64,000 nucleotides of DNA, from contig NZ_UYZZ01000007.1 of the NCBI RefSeq assembly GCF_900626095.1, positions 62,001 through 126,000 of the forward strand. Direction: 5' to 3'. The notes under the pieces were generated by a model. It had not been told where the DNA came from. It did not search any database and saw nothing but the letters and a program-made list of their open reading frames with translations. The stretch comes from Clostridium rectalis. GTDB lineage: Bacteria > Bacillota > Clostridia > Clostridiales > Clostridiaceae. Below, piece by piece: positions 45,216 through 55,697 of the stretch; the first letter of the stretch is position 1, and each line of letters opens with the position of its first letter. Position numbers and translations under genes: made by a program.

Positions 45216-46427
45216 ATGTTTGGATTTAAAACTAGAATAAGTGCTGATTTGAAAAAAATAGTCCATAATAAATACTATAAACATATTAGAGTTTTAATTA
45301 GCTGTAAAATCTTACAAGAAAAAATCAAATCCAAAATTAAAGGAAATGGTGGAGAAGTCATTTATTGTATAGACTCTATAAGTTGTATATGCGCTATAGT
45401 ATCCCCAAAAATTATAGAAAGACTATTAGAGTTGCCAAGTATAGATTATATAGAATTAGATGATTTTGCTTTTTTATGCAATGATAACACTGATGGAATG
45501 GGCGTACTTAGATCTAATAAAATTATGTATCAGGAAAGATATAAACTTACGGGAAAAGGTATAGGCATTGGAATAGTAGATAGCGGCGTTTACCCACATC
45601 CTGATTTAATCCATCCTCATAGCAAAATAAAAAAATTTTTAGATTTAATAAATGACTATAAATACCCTTATGATGATAACGGTCATGGAACTTTTATATG
45701 TGGTTTAATTTGTGGAAATGGCTACTGCTCAAAAGGAATATATAAAGGTATAGCAGAAAATGCCTCTATCTTTGCCATTAAAGCCTTCAATAACATTGGT
45801 AGAGGATTTATATCAGACATATTATTTGCTATTGATATTCTAACAAATGAACAAGAAGATTTTAACTTAAAGGTAATTTGCTTACCTTTTGAACTTACTA
45901 CTAATAATAGTTTTATATTATCCTTATTTAATAAACTATTTTCCATAGCCATAAATAAAGGTATGGTTATTATTGTTCCTTCAGGCCATAATGGAAACAG
46001 TGAATGTTCCATGCAGGGCATTGCCACACTAAACACTTGTATTACTGTTGGTGGGTTAGATACCACTTCTTCTATTATAAAACCTTATCCTAACTCATCT
46101 TCTGGTCCAATAAATAAAGTGGAAAAACCAGATTTATCTGCAGCCTGCGTGAATATTTATTCATTAAACTCAAACACTAATTATATATCCCAAAAAAATG
46201 GCGTCAAACTATACCCTAGGCCTTTGAATACACCTTATACTTGTTATACTGGTACTTCCTGTGCTGCAGCCTATATATCAGGTGTGTGTTCTTTATTATA
46301 TGAAAATAATCCTAATCTAACATTTACAGATATTCTATCTTTATTCAAAATATCTTGTGAAATGCTAGATATATCTAAATGGGTTCAAGGGCGTGGAATG
46401 ATAGATTTAAATAAATTGCTCCCATAA
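45216..46427 (+). CDS. Intracellular subtilisin-like protease, AprX-like
   Basis: 403 residues from the ATG at 45216 after AAGGAG; the frame opens 14 codons earlier without a site. Residues 1-88 look like an I9-type propeptide. The S8 domain has Asp122 (GIVDSGVYPHPD), His157 (DDNGHGTF) and Ser348 (TGTSCAAAYISG). The oxyanion-hole segment, usually GN, reads PSGHNGN, with His258 at the expected Asn position. There is no signal peptide, so action in the cytoplasm or spore is expected. It is smaller than Csp proteins and lacks their beta insert. Physiological target unknown. Confidence 0.85.
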   Translation: MFGFKTRISADLKKIVHNKYYKHIRVLISCKILQEKIKSKIKGNGGEVIYCIDSISCICAIVSPKIIERLLELPSIDYIELDDFAFLCNDNTDGMGVLRSNKIMYQERYKLTGKGIGIGIVDSGVYPHPDLIHPHSKIKKFLDLINDYKYPYDDNGHGTFICGLICGNGYCSKGIYKGIAENASIFAIKAFNNIGRGFISDILFAIDILTNEQEDFNLKVICLPFELTTNNSFILSLFNKLFSIAINKGMVIIVPSGHNGNSECSMQGIATLNTCITVGGLDTTSSIIKPYPNSSSGPINKVEKPDLSAACVNIYSLNSNTNYISQKNGVKLYPRPLNTPYTCYTGTSCAAAYISGVCSLLYENNPNLTFTDILSLFKISCEMLDISKWVQGRGMIDLNKLLP

Positions 46428-46515
46428 GACAATGTAAATTATTAAATAATTTTAATTACTATTAGAAATTAATTATATTATACTAATGTATATAAACAAA
46501 AGAGAGTTAAATTTT

Positions 46516-46716
46516 ATGTTAAGTAATAATTTAAATAGAGCTATGAATGATGAAATAAACTTTCAAATGTTTTCTGAAAATATATATTTAGCTATGCAAG
46601 CTTATTTTTCATCTATAATAAAAAAATTAGAACGAATAAAAGATAATTCCTCCGGTATATTCATGTTAGATTCAGAACTATCCAAAAGAACATTTACCCC
46701 TCCAATAAATAGATAA
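46516..46716 (+). pseudogene. Ferritin N-terminal fragment
   Basis: 66 codons from ATG at 46516 (an ATG at 46486 would add ten residues). The first 30 residues, MLSNNLNRAMNDEIN then FQMFSENIYLAMQAYFSS, match the first helix of bacterial ferritin including the Glu/Tyr pattern. The remaining 36 residues match nothing in ferritin, and the other three helices with the iron ligands are missing. The frame ends inside a 24-bp inverted repeat. It is most likely a truncated gene; a short functional peptide is possible but unsupported. Confidence 0.65.
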
Positions 46717-46760
46717 GTAGAAAAAGGTCATAAAAGTGACCTTTTTCTACTTATCTATTT
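46707..46760. terminator. 24-bp perfect inverted repeat, bidirectional terminator
   Basis: Arms 46707-46730 and 46737-46760 are perfect reverse complements around a 6-base loop. The left arm holds the last codons of the ferritin fragment, and the right arm holds the stop region of the LysR gene. An internal AAAAAGGTCA/TGACCTTTTT core gives the T-tracts. Confidence 0.85.
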
Positions 46761-47634
46761 CTTTTTTTGCAAAATCTATAAAAGTCGTAATGAGTTTGGA
46801 TAAATATTTATCTCTATGATATATTAAACTAAACTCTCTTTTTATATTTATATCCTTTATTTTCACCACATTAATTTTTCCTAACTTTACTTCATCCTTT
46901 ACACATCTATAAGAAATACATGATATTCCTAATCCTGCCTCCACAGCCTTTTTAATAGCCTCCGTATTTCCCAATTGAAATGCCATATTGTATTTTACAT
47001 TATTAGTAATTAAAATATTTTCAAAAACTTCTCTTGTACCACTTCCATTTTCTCTCATTATAATTTTTTCTTTTCCTATTTCATGTATATCTATCATAGG
47101 ATTTTTTGTCCATAAGTGGTCCATAGAAGTTATAATAACTAGTTCATCTTCACAAAAACTATTTATCTTTATATCCTGTTCATAGATAGGACCCTCCACT
47201 AATGCAAAATCTATTTCATTATTAACAATCATATCTGATATAATTTTAGTATTCTCTATGGCAATAGAAACATCTATATTTTTATAATTTTTAATAAATT
47301 TCCCTATAACTTCAGGTAATATATATATACCTATAGTAGTACTTGCTCCTATTTTCATTTTACCATTTTCAAGAGAGTTATTATCTCTTAGTGTATCTAC
47401 TGCTTCATCATATATGTTTAATATCCTTCTTACATAGCCTAAAAATATATCTCCTTCATGAGTTAGAAACAATTTCCTTCCTATTCTGTCAAATAATTTT
47501 AAATTTAATTCTCTCTCCAGCTCTTGTATAGTCTGACTCACCGCCGGTTGACTTATATAAAGTTTTTGTGATACTTCCGTCATATTAAGTTTTGTTGCTA
47601 CTTCATAAAATACTTTTAGTTTTCTATCATTCAT
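46747..47634 (-). CDS. LysR-family transcriptional regulator
   Basis: 295 residues. An N-terminal winged helix (LNMTEVSQKLYISQPAVSQTIQ, cited in part: YISQPAVSQTIQELE) is followed by a LysR substrate-binding fold with IGASTTIGIYILPEVIGKF and GLGISCISYRC. It resembles CysL/CbbR-like members; ligand and targets are unknown. It starts 39 bases after the end of the fatty acid operon, beyond that operon's terminator. Confidence 0.88.
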   Translation of the reverse strand: MNDRKLKVFYEVATKLNMTEVSQKLYISQPAVSQTIQELERELNLKLFDRIGRKLFLTHEGDIFLGYVRRILNIYDEAVDTLRDNNSLENGKMKIGASTTIGIYILPEVIGKFIKNYKNIDVSIAIENTKIISDMIVNNEIDFALVEGPIYEQDIKINSFCEDELVIITSMDHLWTKNPMIDIHEIGKEKIIMRENGSGTREVFENILITNNVKYNMAFQLGNTEAIKKAVEAGLGISCISYRCVKDEVKLGKINVVKIKDINIKREFSLIYHRDKYLSKLITTFIDFAKKEIDK

Positions 47635-47649
47635 TTCATCACCACTATA

Positions 47650-47678
47650 AATAAAAGTTAACAGATACTCCTGTTAAC
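47650..47678 (-). terminator. Terminator of the fatty acid synthesis operon
   Basis: GTTAACAG and CTGTTAAC (47657-47664 and 47671-47678) form an 8-bp perfect stem overlapping the accDA stop codon. On the minus strand TTTTATTTA follows. Confidence 0.8.
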
Positions 47679-49416
47679 CTTCTATATATTTTCCTATTTC
47701 CCTATACTTATTATATCTTTTATTTAATAAATCATCCATATTTAACTTTAATAATTCATTAATAGAAGTAACTAAGTTACTTTTTATAATAGAGGACATA
47801 GTAATTTTATCTTTACTGGCATCTCCATAGGGCTCTTTTATTACCTTATCTATTATACTAAACTCTTTTAAATCCTCAGCAGTTATTTTCATTATGCTAC
47901 AAGCTTCCTTTGCCTTTGTAGCATCTTTCCATAGTATACTAGCAAAACCCTCAGGTGATAAAATAGAGTAAACAGCATTTTCTAACATACATATTTCATC
48001 TGCTACAGTTAATGCCAATGCACCCCCGCTTCCTCCTTCTCCTATAACTATAGATACAATTGGAGTTTTTAAAGATGCCATAGAAATTAAATTTTTCGCA
48101 ATAGCCTCCCCTTGTCCTCTCTCCTCAGCCCCTATTCCACAAAATGCACCCGGCGTATCTACAAAACAAACTATTGGTCTATTAAATTTTTCAGCTTGTT
48201 TCATAAGTCTTAAAGCTTTTCTATATCCTTCTGGATTTGGCATTCCAAAATTTCTATATATATTCTCTTTTAAATCCCTTCCCTTTTGTTGCCCAATTAC
48301 AGTAACGGGCTTACCATTTAAAAACCCTACTCCACCCACTACACATTTATCATCTCCAAAATATCTATCCCCATGTAGCTGTATAAAGTTATCAAAAATA
48401 CTATCTATATAATCTAAGGCTGTAGGTCTTTCTATCTTTCTAACCATATTTACTTTATCCCATGGTTCTAAAACTTTATGCTTAATGTGATTTAAACCTA
48501 CACTATCTTTATTTTCAAATTTATTTAAACTTATATTAGGTGGTTTCCTCCTATGTATGGCTATTATATTCGCTAATATATGTTTCATATCTTTTCTAGG
48601 CACAATCTTGTCTATAAAACCATGATCTAACAAAAATTCTGCACTTTGAAATTCCTCAGGAAGTTTTTGCTTTATAGTTTGTTCTATAACTCTTTTTCCT
48701 GCAAAACCAACTAAAGCTCCCGGTTCAGATAATATTAAATCACCAAGCATAGCAAAACTAGCTGTTACTCCTCCTGTTGTTGGATCTGTAAGTACTGATA
48801 TATATAAAAGTCCTCTTTCATTTAATTTGGAAAGTGCTGAACTAATTTTCGCCATTTGCATCAAGGAATACATTCCTTCCTGCATTCTTGCTCCACCAGA
48901 CGCAGTAAATATTATTATAGGTAGTTCTTCTTCTGTAGCCTTTTCAATAGCTCTAGTTATTTTCTCTCCAACCACAGATCCCATACTTCCCATAAAAAAA
49001 TTACTATCCATAACACATAATACTATTTTTTCTCCCTTAATCTCTCCAATACCAGTGACAACCGCCTCTTTTATCCCTGTTTTACATTCTAAGTCTTTAA
49101 TCTTTTTTTCGTATCCTTTAAAACTTAATGGATTACCGGATATAATATCCTTATCTAATTCTATCCATGTATTATCATCAATTACCTGCTCAATCCTTTC
49201 CTTGGCAGACAATCTAAAGTGATGTTTACAAAAAACACAAACATGATTATTTTTTCTAAGGTCTTTAGTATATATTATCTGACTACATTTATCACATTTC
49301 ACCCACATTCCATTTGGTATATTGGGCTTTTGAACTTCTTGTTTAGGTATATAAGTATTTAATTTTTCGGCACTTACCGTCATATACTTTGTCTTTTTAA
49401 AAAGTCCTCTAAACAC
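47674..49416 (-). CDS. accDA: Acetyl-CoA carboxylase carboxyltransferase, fused beta-alpha chain
   Basis: 580 residues in one uninterrupted frame. Residues 1-280 are AccD (beta): a zinc ribbon with Cys41, Cys44, Cys60 and Cys63, then [20 protein letters not shown] and [15 protein letters not shown]. Residues 300-580 are AccA (alpha): [39 protein letters not shown] and [20 protein letters not shown]. Most bacteria encode the two as separate chains. A short linker (about 281-297) joins them with no trace of a lost stop. It transfers carboxyl from biotin to acetyl-CoA. Last gene of the operon. Confidence 0.94.
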   Translation of the reverse strand: MFRGLFKKTKYMTVSAEKLNTYIPKQEVQKPNIPNGMWVKCDKCSQIIYTKDLRKNNHVCVFCKHHFRLSAKERIEQVIDDNTWIELDKDIISGNPLSFKGYEKKIKDLECKTGIKEAVVTGIGEIKGEKIVLCVMDSNFFMGSMGSVVGEKITRAIEKATEEELPIIIFTASGGARMQEGMYSLMQMAKISSALSKLNERGLLYISVLTDPTTGGVTASFAMLGDLILSEPGALVGFAGKRVIEQTIKQKLPEEFQSAEFLLDHGFIDKIVPRKDMKHILANIIAIHRRKPPNISLNKFENKDSVGLNHIKHKVLEPWDKVNMVRKIERPTALDYIDSIFDNFIQLHGDRYFGDDKCVVGGVGFLNGKPVTVIGQQKGRDLKENIYRNFGMPNPEGYRKALRLMKQAEKFNRPIVCFVDTPGAFCGIGAEERGQGEAIAKNLISMASLKTPIVSIVIGEGGSGGALALTVADEICMLENAVYSILSPEGFASILWKDATKAKEACSIMKITAEDLKEFSIIDKVIKEPYGDASKDKITMSSIIKSNLVTSINELLKLNMDDLLNKRYNKYREIGKYIEG

Positions 49417-49427
49417 CTAATCATCTC

Positions 49428-50768
49428 CTAATCATGATTTCTGCCAATAAAACCAGTATCATAAATTCCTTTTATAAATTCCTCATTATTTATTATAGTA
49501 AAATGATAATCTATATTTGTTTTTACACCTTCAATCAAAAACTCACCCAAAGCCCTATTCATTTTATTAATTGCTTCTTCTCTATTCTTTCCGTGAACTA
49601 TTAATTTAGCTATCATTGAATCATAAGTAGGTGGTATTGTATAACCATCATAAAGTAAGCTATCTACCCTAACTCCTAACCCTCCAGGAATAAATAATTC
49701 ACTAACAGTCCCTGGGCAAGGCATAAATCCCTTACTAGGATCTTCTGCATTTATCCTACATTCTATAGAATGCCCATTAATTTTTATGTTATCTTGTGTT
49801 AATGTCAATTTATCTCCTGCTGCTATTTTTATTTGCTCTTTTATTAAATCTATACCTGTAATAAATTCCGTAACAGGGTGTTCAACTTGAATCCTTGTAT
49901 TCATCTCCATAAAATAAAAATTGTTGTGTTTATCCAATAAAAATTCTATAGTTCCTGCATTTCTATATTTTATATATTCAGCTGCTCTTATTGCAGCCTC
50001 CCCCATACTTTTTCTTAATTCATCCGTCATTATAGGACAAGGTGCCTCCTCTAATACTTTCTGATTTCTTCTCTGTATAGAACAGTCCCTTTCACCTAAA
50101 TATACTACATTGCCATAATTATCAGATAATATTTGAAATTCAACATGTCTAGGATTTTCTAAATATTTTTCCATATACATTGTATCATCCCCAAAAGAAG
50201 CTTTAGCCTCTATTTTAGCAGTATGATATGCATCTAGAATTTCATCTTCATTTTTTACAATTCTTATTCCTCTACCACCGCCCCCAGCGGAAGCTTTAAT
50301 CATAATAGGATACCCAATTTTTCTAGCCATATTTATAGTATTTTCATCATCTTGTAATGTTTCTTCGGAGCCAGGTATTACAGGCACCCCTGCTTCAATC
50401 ATCATAGCTCTTGCATTTGATTTATTACCCATTTTATCAATAACGTTGGAACTAGGTCCAATGAATGTTATATTACATTCCTCGCACATTTGTGCAAATT
50501 TACTGTTTTCTGATAAAAAACCAAACCCTGGATGTATAGCTTCTGCACCAGTTAATACAGTGGCACTTAGTATGTTTTTTATATTTAAATAACTATCCCT
50601 AGGAGCCGAGGGTCCCACACATACAGATTCATCAGCCATCTGTACATGCAATGCATCCTTATCTATTGTAGAGTAAATAGCTACAGTTTCTATCCCCATC
50701 TCTCTACATGCTCTTATAATCCGAACTGCAATTTCTCCCCTATTTGCAACTAATATTTTTTTAAACAT
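49428..50768 (-). CDS. accC: Biotin carboxylase subunit of acetyl-CoA carboxylase
   Basis: 446 residues, usual length. ATP-grasp enzyme starting ILVANRGEIAVRIIRACRE. KASAGGGGRGIRIV supplies the glycine-rich loop, with ERDCSIQRRNQKVLEEAP and MNTRIQVEHPVTE further on. It carboxylates the biotin carried on AccB. It sits between fabZ (4 bases) and accDA (11 bases). Confidence 0.96.
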   Translation of the reverse strand: MFKKILVANRGEIAVRIIRACREMGIETVAIYSTIDKDALHVQMADESVCVGPSAPRDSYLNIKNILSATVLTGAEAIHPGFGFLSENSKFAQMCEECNITFIGPSSNVIDKMGNKSNARAMMIEAGVPVIPGSEETLQDDENTINMARKIGYPIMIKASAGGGGRGIRIVKNEDEILDAYHTAKIEAKASFGDDTMYMEKYLENPRHVEFQILSDNYGNVVYLGERDCSIQRRNQKVLEEAPCPIMTDELRKSMGEAAIRAAEYIKYRNAGTIEFLLDKHNNFYFMEMNTRIQVEHPVTEFITGIDLIKEQIKIAAGDKLTLTQDNIKINGHSIECRINAEDPSKGFMPCPGTVSELFIPGGLGVRVDSLLYDGYTIPPTYDSMIAKLIVHGKNREEAINKMNRALGEFLIEGVKTNIDYHFTIINNEEFIKGIYDTGFIGRNHD

Positions 50769-50772
50769 TTTA

Positions 50773-51201
50773 TCACCCTATCATAAACATAATTTCTGCC
50801 TCTGCTGCCTTTTCTCCATTAACGGTAGCCACAGCACTTGCTATACCAGCTCTTCCTCTAGCTTTGATTAATTCTACATCTAATTTCAATGTATCCCCTG
50901 GTACAACTTTTCTTCTGAATTTTGCTTTATTTATTCCTCCAAAATAAGCAATTTTACCTTTAAATTCATCTAAGCTTAATATGGCTATCGCCCCAACCTG
51001 TGCCAATGCCTCTATTATAAGAACACCAGGCATAACAGGTTCTCCTGGAAAATGACCTTGAAAAAAATATTCATTTATTGTGATATTCTTATACCCAACT
51101 GCTTTTATCCCAGGTTCTAATTCTTCAACTTTATCTACTAATAAAAATGGGTATCTATGAGGTAATATATCCATTATTTCTTCAATATTTAAAGAACTCA
51201 T
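50773..51201 (-). CDS. fabZ: 3-hydroxyacyl-[acyl-carrier-protein] dehydratase
   Basis: 142 residues from the ATG at 51201, eight bases after AGGAG. Hot-dog fold dehydratase with [15 protein letters not shown] (catalytic His) and [20 protein letters not shown] (catalytic Glu). It is the only dehydratase in the operon, and no fabA is seen. It is 14 bases after accB. Confidence 0.95.
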   Translation of the reverse strand: MSSLNIEEIMDILPHRYPFLLVDKVEELEPGIKAVGYKNITINEYFFQGHFPGEPVMPGVLIIEALAQVGAIAILSLDEFKGKIAYFGGINKAKFRRKVVPGDTLKLDVELIKARGRAGIASAVATVNGEKAAEAEIMFMIG

Positions 51202-51215
51202 CTTATTCACTCCTA

Positions 51216-51716
51216 CTAATCTTTTATTATTTTAAATAATTCTTGACCATATTCAACCATCTCACCATCTTTAACTAATATCTCTACTATTTTTCCATCT
51301 AAATCGCATTTTATCTCATTCATAAGCTTCATAGCTTCTACTATACAAAGAGTATCCCCTTTTTTTACAAAGCTTCCAACTTGAACAAAATCATCTTTAT
51401 CAGGAGCTGGAGCTGCGTAGAATGTTCCAACTATTGGTGATATTATGCTACCAATACATTCTTCCCCTTCTATATCCAACTTATCTTCTATATGTTCTTT
51501 ATAAATCTCACCACCTTCTTCCAAACTATTGCTTATATTTTCTTTATCCCTTATAACGTAGTCTAATTCATTATCTATATTATTAGTCTTCCTAATACTT
51601 ATCTTATCAATAGATTTTTCCATTTTGATAGAAATTCCATTTTCTTCAATTTCTAATTTGTTTATTTTTGACTCACTCATAACCCTTATTAATTCAGTAA
51701 TTTCCTTAAAATCCAT
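51216..51716 (-). CDS. accB: Biotin carboxyl carrier protein of acetyl-CoA carboxylase
   Basis: 166 residues from the ATG at 51716, which overlaps the fabF stop as TAATG; GGAGTG gives correct spacing to this ATG. The N-terminal 95 residues are an acidic, helical linker. The C-terminal biotinyl domain carries EAMKLMNEI with the biotinylated Lys and a preceding [13 protein letters not shown] thumb-type segment. It carries the carboxyl group between AccC and AccDA. Translational coupling with fabF is likely. Confidence 0.95.
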   Translation of the reverse strand: MDFKEITELIRVMSESKINKLEIEENGISIKMEKSIDKISIRKTNNIDNELDYVIRDKENISNSLEEGGEIYKEHIEDKLDIEGEECIGSIISPIVGTFYAAPAPDKDDFVQVGSFVKKGDTLCIVEAMKLMNEIKCDLDGKIVEILVKDGEMVEYGQELFKIIKD

Positions 51717-52957
51717 TAACATTCACTCCATTTTTTAAATAGAATAACCGCATTATGCCCGCCAAATCCTAAAGAGTTGGACATAACGTAATTTAATTCC
51801 TTTTCTCTACCTACGTTAGGAATATAATCTAAATCACATTCTTCATCTATTACAGTATATCCTATAGTAGGTGGCATAAATTTATTCTCTATAGCTTTTA
51901 TTGATGCTACTGCTTCTATTGCCCCTGAAGCTCCTAAAAGATGACCTGTCATTGATTTAGTTGAACTTATAGGTACACTCTTGGCAAAATCTTTAAACAC
52001 TGATTTTATAGCCTGAGTTTCAAATTTATCATTATACTCTGTACTCGTTCCGTGAGCATTAATATAAGAAATATCTTTAGGTTTTATTTTAGCTTCATCT
52101 AAAGCTATATTCATAGCTCTTGCTGCTCCTTCTCCATTCGGAGCTGGAGAGGTTATATGATAAGCATCACAGGTAGATCCATAGCCAACTATCTCTGCCT
52201 GAATTTTTGCATTCCTCCTTTTAGCATGTTCTAGTGATTCAAGTATTACTATGCCAGCCCCCTCTCCCATTACAAATCCATTTCTGTCTTTATCAAATGG
52301 GATAGATGCTCTTTTAGGATCCTTACTTTTACTTAAAGCTGTAAGAGAAATAAAACCCGCCATAGATAATGGAGTTATTGAAGCTTCAGCCCCTCCCGCT
52401 ATAATAATATCTGCAATACCATTTTGTATCATTTTATATGCCTCACCTATACAATTAGTTCCCGTTGCACAAGCTGTAACTATATTCGTACACACTCCTT
52501 TAGCACCAAACTTTATAGCTATATTTCCAGATGCCATATTACTTATTATCATAGGTATAAACAAAGGATGAACTCTATTAGGACCTTTTTCAAGCAATAC
52601 TTTATTTTGCTTTTCTATAGTTCCTATTCCACCTATTCCTGATCCTACTACTACTCCAAATTTTTCTTTATTAATCATGTCTAATTTTAAATCTGCATCT
52701 TTTACTGCCTCTGTAGCTGCTGCTATAGCAAATTGACAATATCTGTCCATTCTTTTTGCTTCTCTTTTTTCAATAATTTCTTCTGGATTAAAATCCTTTA
52801 CCTCTGCAGCAAGTTTAGCTTTAAAATCTTCTGTATCAAAACATTTTATAAAATCTATCCCATGAATCCCATTTTTTAAACTATTCCAAAAACTTTCTAC
52901 ACTATTTCCTATTGGAGTTATAGATCCAAGTCCTGTAATAACAACTCTATTTTTCAC
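51716..52957 (-). CDS. fabF: 3-oxoacyl-[acyl-carrier-protein] synthase II
   Basis: 413 residues from the GTG at 52957, eight bases after AGAGG; an earlier GTG lies within that site. The condensing-enzyme triad is clear: Cys in [10 protein letters not shown], His in [11 protein letters not shown] and His in [10 protein letters not shown]. It elongates acyl-ACP with malonyl-ACP. Overlaps accB by one base. Confidence 0.96.
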   Translation of the reverse strand: MKNRVVITGLGSITPIGNSVESFWNSLKNGIHGIDFIKCFDTEDFKAKLAAEVKDFNPEEIIEKREAKRMDRYCQFAIAAATEAVKDADLKLDMINKEKFGVVVGSGIGGIGTIEKQNKVLLEKGPNRVHPLFIPMIISNMASGNIAIKFGAKGVCTNIVTACATGTNCIGEAYKMIQNGIADIIIAGGAEASITPLSMAGFISLTALSKSKDPKRASIPFDKDRNGFVMGEGAGIVILESLEHAKRRNAKIQAEIVGYGSTCDAYHITSPAPNGEGAARAMNIALDEAKIKPKDISYINAHGTSTEYNDKFETQAIKSVFKDFAKSVPISSTKSMTGHLLGASGAIEAVASIKAIENKFMPPTIGYTVIDEECDLDYIPNVGREKELNYVMSNSLGFGGHNAVILFKKWSEC

Positions 52958-52984
52958 CGTTAACACCTCTTTTTAATAAGTTAT

Positions 52985-53737
52985 TTAGATAACCATTCCT
53001 CCATCAACATTTATAACCTGACCAGTTATATATTCTGAGCTATCTGAAGCTAAAAACCCTACTACTTCTGCTATATCCTTACCTTTTCCAAACTTTTTTA
53101 GTGGAATATTATTTAATGCTAACTGTCTAACTTTATCAGATAATACTTTAGTCATATCCGTCTCTATAAAACCAGGAGCTACAGCATTAACATTTATATT
53201 TCTTGAAGCTAATTCCTTTGCTGCGGATTTTGTAAGTCCAATAATACCAGCTTTTGCAGCAGCATAATTGGCTTGCCCTGCATTTCCAGTTATACCAACT
53301 ACCGATGATATGTTAATTATTTTACCTTTCCTTTGCTTTACCATAATAGGGGCCACATGCCTTATGCAATTGAAAGCACCCTTTAAATTAACTTGTATAA
53401 CTTTATCAAAATCTACTTCCTTCATTCTTATAAGCAGCCCATCCGCTGTTATCCCCGCGTTGTTAACTAATATATCAAGTGAATTAAATTTTTCAAATGT
53501 TTCCCTAACTAGATTTTCAGATTCCTTAAAATTACTAACATCTCCTTGTATAGCAACAGCCTCTACTCCAAAACTCTTTATTTCATCTATTACTTCTTCC
53601 ACCGCAGAAACATTGCTTCTATAATTTAAGACTATATTAGCTCCCATTTCTGCAAGCTTTATAGCGATAGACTTACCTATGCCTCTACTCCCCCCTGTAA
53701 CTAATGCTGTTTTGCCCTTTAATATATTTTTTCCCAT
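52985..53737 (-). CDS. fabG: 3-oxoacyl-[acyl-carrier-protein] reductase
   Basis: 250 residues. Short-chain dehydrogenase with ALVTGGSRGIGKSIA, NNAG, the catalytic Ser in INISSVVG and Tyr-Lys in ANYAAAKAG. NADPH-dependent second step of each elongation cycle. It lies 27 bases upstream of fabF. Confidence 0.96.
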   Translation of the reverse strand: MGKNILKGKTALVTGGSRGIGKSIAIKLAEMGANIVLNYRSNVSAVEEVIDEIKSFGVEAVAIQGDVSNFKESENLVRETFEKFNSLDILVNNAGITADGLLIRMKEVDFDKVIQVNLKGAFNCIRHVAPIMVKQRKGKIINISSVVGITGNAGQANYAAAKAGIIGLTKSAAKELASRNINVNAVAPGFIETDMTKVLSDKVRQLALNNIPLKKFGKGKDIAEVVGFLASDSSEYITGQVINVDGGMVI

Positions 53738-53765
53738 ACTAATTCTTCACTCCAACTTTTTAAAT

Positions 53766-54716
53766 TTAAACTCCATTGTTACATAAAGCATATAATGTTT
53801 TATGTAAAGACTTTATATCCTCAATATTGTAAACTTCAACTTTTCTATTTATCTTTTTCACAAATCCACTTAAAACTTTTGAAGGTCCTATTTCAACAAA
53901 AGTATTTATGCCATCCCTAATCATACATCTTATAGTCTGCTCCCATTTTACAGATGTCATCACCTGTTTTTTTAATGTTTCTTTTATTATACTTTCATCT
54001 AAATAATCCCCTGTAACATTAGTTATAAGTTTAGTATTTCCTTTTTTAAAATCTATATTTATTAATTCTTTTCCTAATTTTTCTGAAGCATTTTTTAGCA
54101 TAGAACTATGAAAAGGACCACTAACTTTTAACATCATAGCTTTTAACGCCCCATATGATTTTGCAATTTGGCAGGCATATTCTAATCCAGATATTTCTCC
54201 AGCTATAACTATTTGTCCAGGACAATTGTAGTTAGCTGGTTCAACTTTTCCTCTTTTAGAAGCCTCGTTACATAATTCATTTATTTTATTTTCTTTAAGA
54301 CCTATTATAGCTGCCATTCCACCAATACCTTCAGGTACAGCATCTTGCATAAACTTTCCTCTTTTTTTAACTAACCTAACTGCCTGATGGAAGTCTAACA
54401 TCCCACTACAAACCATTGCAGAATACTCTCCTAAACTTAATCCTGCTACCACTTTTGCTTTTATTCCTTTAGATAAAGTTAAGTTAAGCATAGCTATACT
54501 AGTAGTTAAAATAGCCGGTTGGGTAAACTCTGTTCTCAATAAATCTGATTCTGGTCCATTAAAACAAATATCTGAAATACGAAATCCTAAAACACTATTT
54601 GCCTTATGAAATACTTCCCTACATTCAGGAAAATTTTCATACATTTCTTTTCCCATACCAACATATTGTGCTCCTTGGCCTGGAAATAAAAATGCAATAT
54701 TCCTTTTATTTTCCAT
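53766..54716 (-). CDS. fabD: Malonyl CoA-acyl carrier protein transacylase
   Basis: 316 residues. FLFPGQGAQYVGMGKEMYE at the N-terminus, nucleophile Ser in GLSLGEYSAM, and His in SGPFHSSML. It loads malonate onto ACP. Placed 27 bases downstream of fabK. Confidence 0.95.
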   Translation of the reverse strand: MENKRNIAFLFPGQGAQYVGMGKEMYENFPECREVFHKANSVLGFRISDICFNGPESDLLRTEFTQPAILTTSIAMLNLTLSKGIKAKVVAGLSLGEYSAMVCSGMLDFHQAVRLVKKRGKFMQDAVPEGIGGMAAIIGLKENKINELCNEASKRGKVEPANYNCPGQIVIAGEISGLEYACQIAKSYGALKAMMLKVSGPFHSSMLKNASEKLGKELINIDFKKGNTKLITNVTGDYLDESIIKETLKKQVMTSVKWEQTIRCMIRDGINTFVEIGPSKVLSGFVKKINRKVEVYNIEDIKSLHKTLYALCNNGV

Positions 54717-54743
54717 AATGACTCTCCATTCTTTTAATTGTTT

Positions 54744-55682
54744 TTATATTAGTTCCGATAATTTCTCCTTAAGACCAATTAAATCAAACATTTCTTCTAT
54801 TATTTCTTCACAGGTTTCTTCCTTAGAAATAAGACCTGCTATTTGACCTGCCATGACTGATCCATTATGGATATCTCCGTCTTTAACCGCTTTTACTAAT
54901 GCACCCTTTCCAAGTTCCTCTAATTTTTCAATTGGCTCCTCTTGTTTTTCTAACAATTGAAATTGTCTAGAAAGTCTATTTCTTAAAACTCTTACAGGAT
55001 GCCCTGTACTCTTTCCAGTAATTACAGTGTCTATATCTTTTGCTATTATAACCCTATTTTTATAATTTGGATGTACTGTACATTCCTTTGCAACTAAAAA
55101 TCTAGTTCCAACTTGAACACCTTCTGCTCCTAACATAAATGCTGCAGCAACACCTCTTTTATCTCCTATTCCACCTGCTGCTATTACAGGAACATTTACA
55201 GCGTCAACAACTTGAGGTACTAATGCCATAGTAGTAAGTTCCCCTATATGTCCACCTGCTTCACAACCTTCAGCTATTACAGCATCTGCACCTGCTCTTT
55301 CCATCCTTTTAGCTAAAGCAACAGAGGCTACTACAGGTATAACTTTAACCCCGTGTTCCTTCCACATGTCAATATATTTACCTGGATTTCCTGCACCTGT
55401 AGTAACTACTTTTACTCCCTCATCACACACAAGCTTTGCAACTTCCTTGGCATTATCACTTAAAAGCATTATATTAACTCCAAAAGGTTTATCTGTTAAT
55501 TTTTTTGCCCTTCTGATTTCATTTTTAACTATCTCTATCGGTGCATTTCCAGATGCAATTATTCCTAAGCCCCCTGCATTTGATACTGCAGCAGCTAATG
55601 AACTATCCGCAATCCACGCCATTGCTCCCTGAATTATAGGATAATCTATTCCTGCCATATTACAGAAAGAATTTTTTCTCAT
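54744..55682 (-). CDS. fabK: Enoyl-[acyl-carrier-protein] reductase, flavin type FabK
   Basis: 312 residues. TIM-barrel FMN enzyme: IIQGAMAWIADSSLAAAVSN, GVNIMLLSDN, VTTGAGNPGKY, AEGCEAGGHIGE, AAGGIGDKRGVAAA and GVQVGTRFLVAKEC. FabK does the last reduction of the cycle. No fabI is present in this window, so triclosan-type FabI inhibitors would not be expected to act through this operon. It shares its fold with the NMO-family gene at the operon head. Confidence 0.94.
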   Translation of the reverse strand: MRKNSFCNMAGIDYPIIQGAMAWIADSSLAAAVSNAGGLGIIASGNAPIEIVKNEIRRAKKLTDKPFGVNIMLLSDNAKEVAKLVCDEGVKVVTTGAGNPGKYIDMWKEHGVKVIPVVASVALAKRMERAGADAVIAEGCEAGGHIGELTTMALVPQVVDAVNVPVIAAGGIGDKRGVAAAFMLGAEGVQVGTRFLVAKECTVHPNYKNRVIIAKDIDTVITGKSTGHPVRVLRNRLSRQFQLLEKQEEPIEKLEELGKGALVKAVKDGDIHNGSVMAGQIAGLISKEETCEEIIEEMFDLIGLKEKLSELI

Positions 55683-55697
55683 AAATTGCCTCCTTTA

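Noticed and set aside
45216-46427. The third subtilase considered as CspC
   Set aside because: It is about 400 residues, lacks the Csp beta insert, and its propeptide and length fit AprX-like intracellular proteases better.
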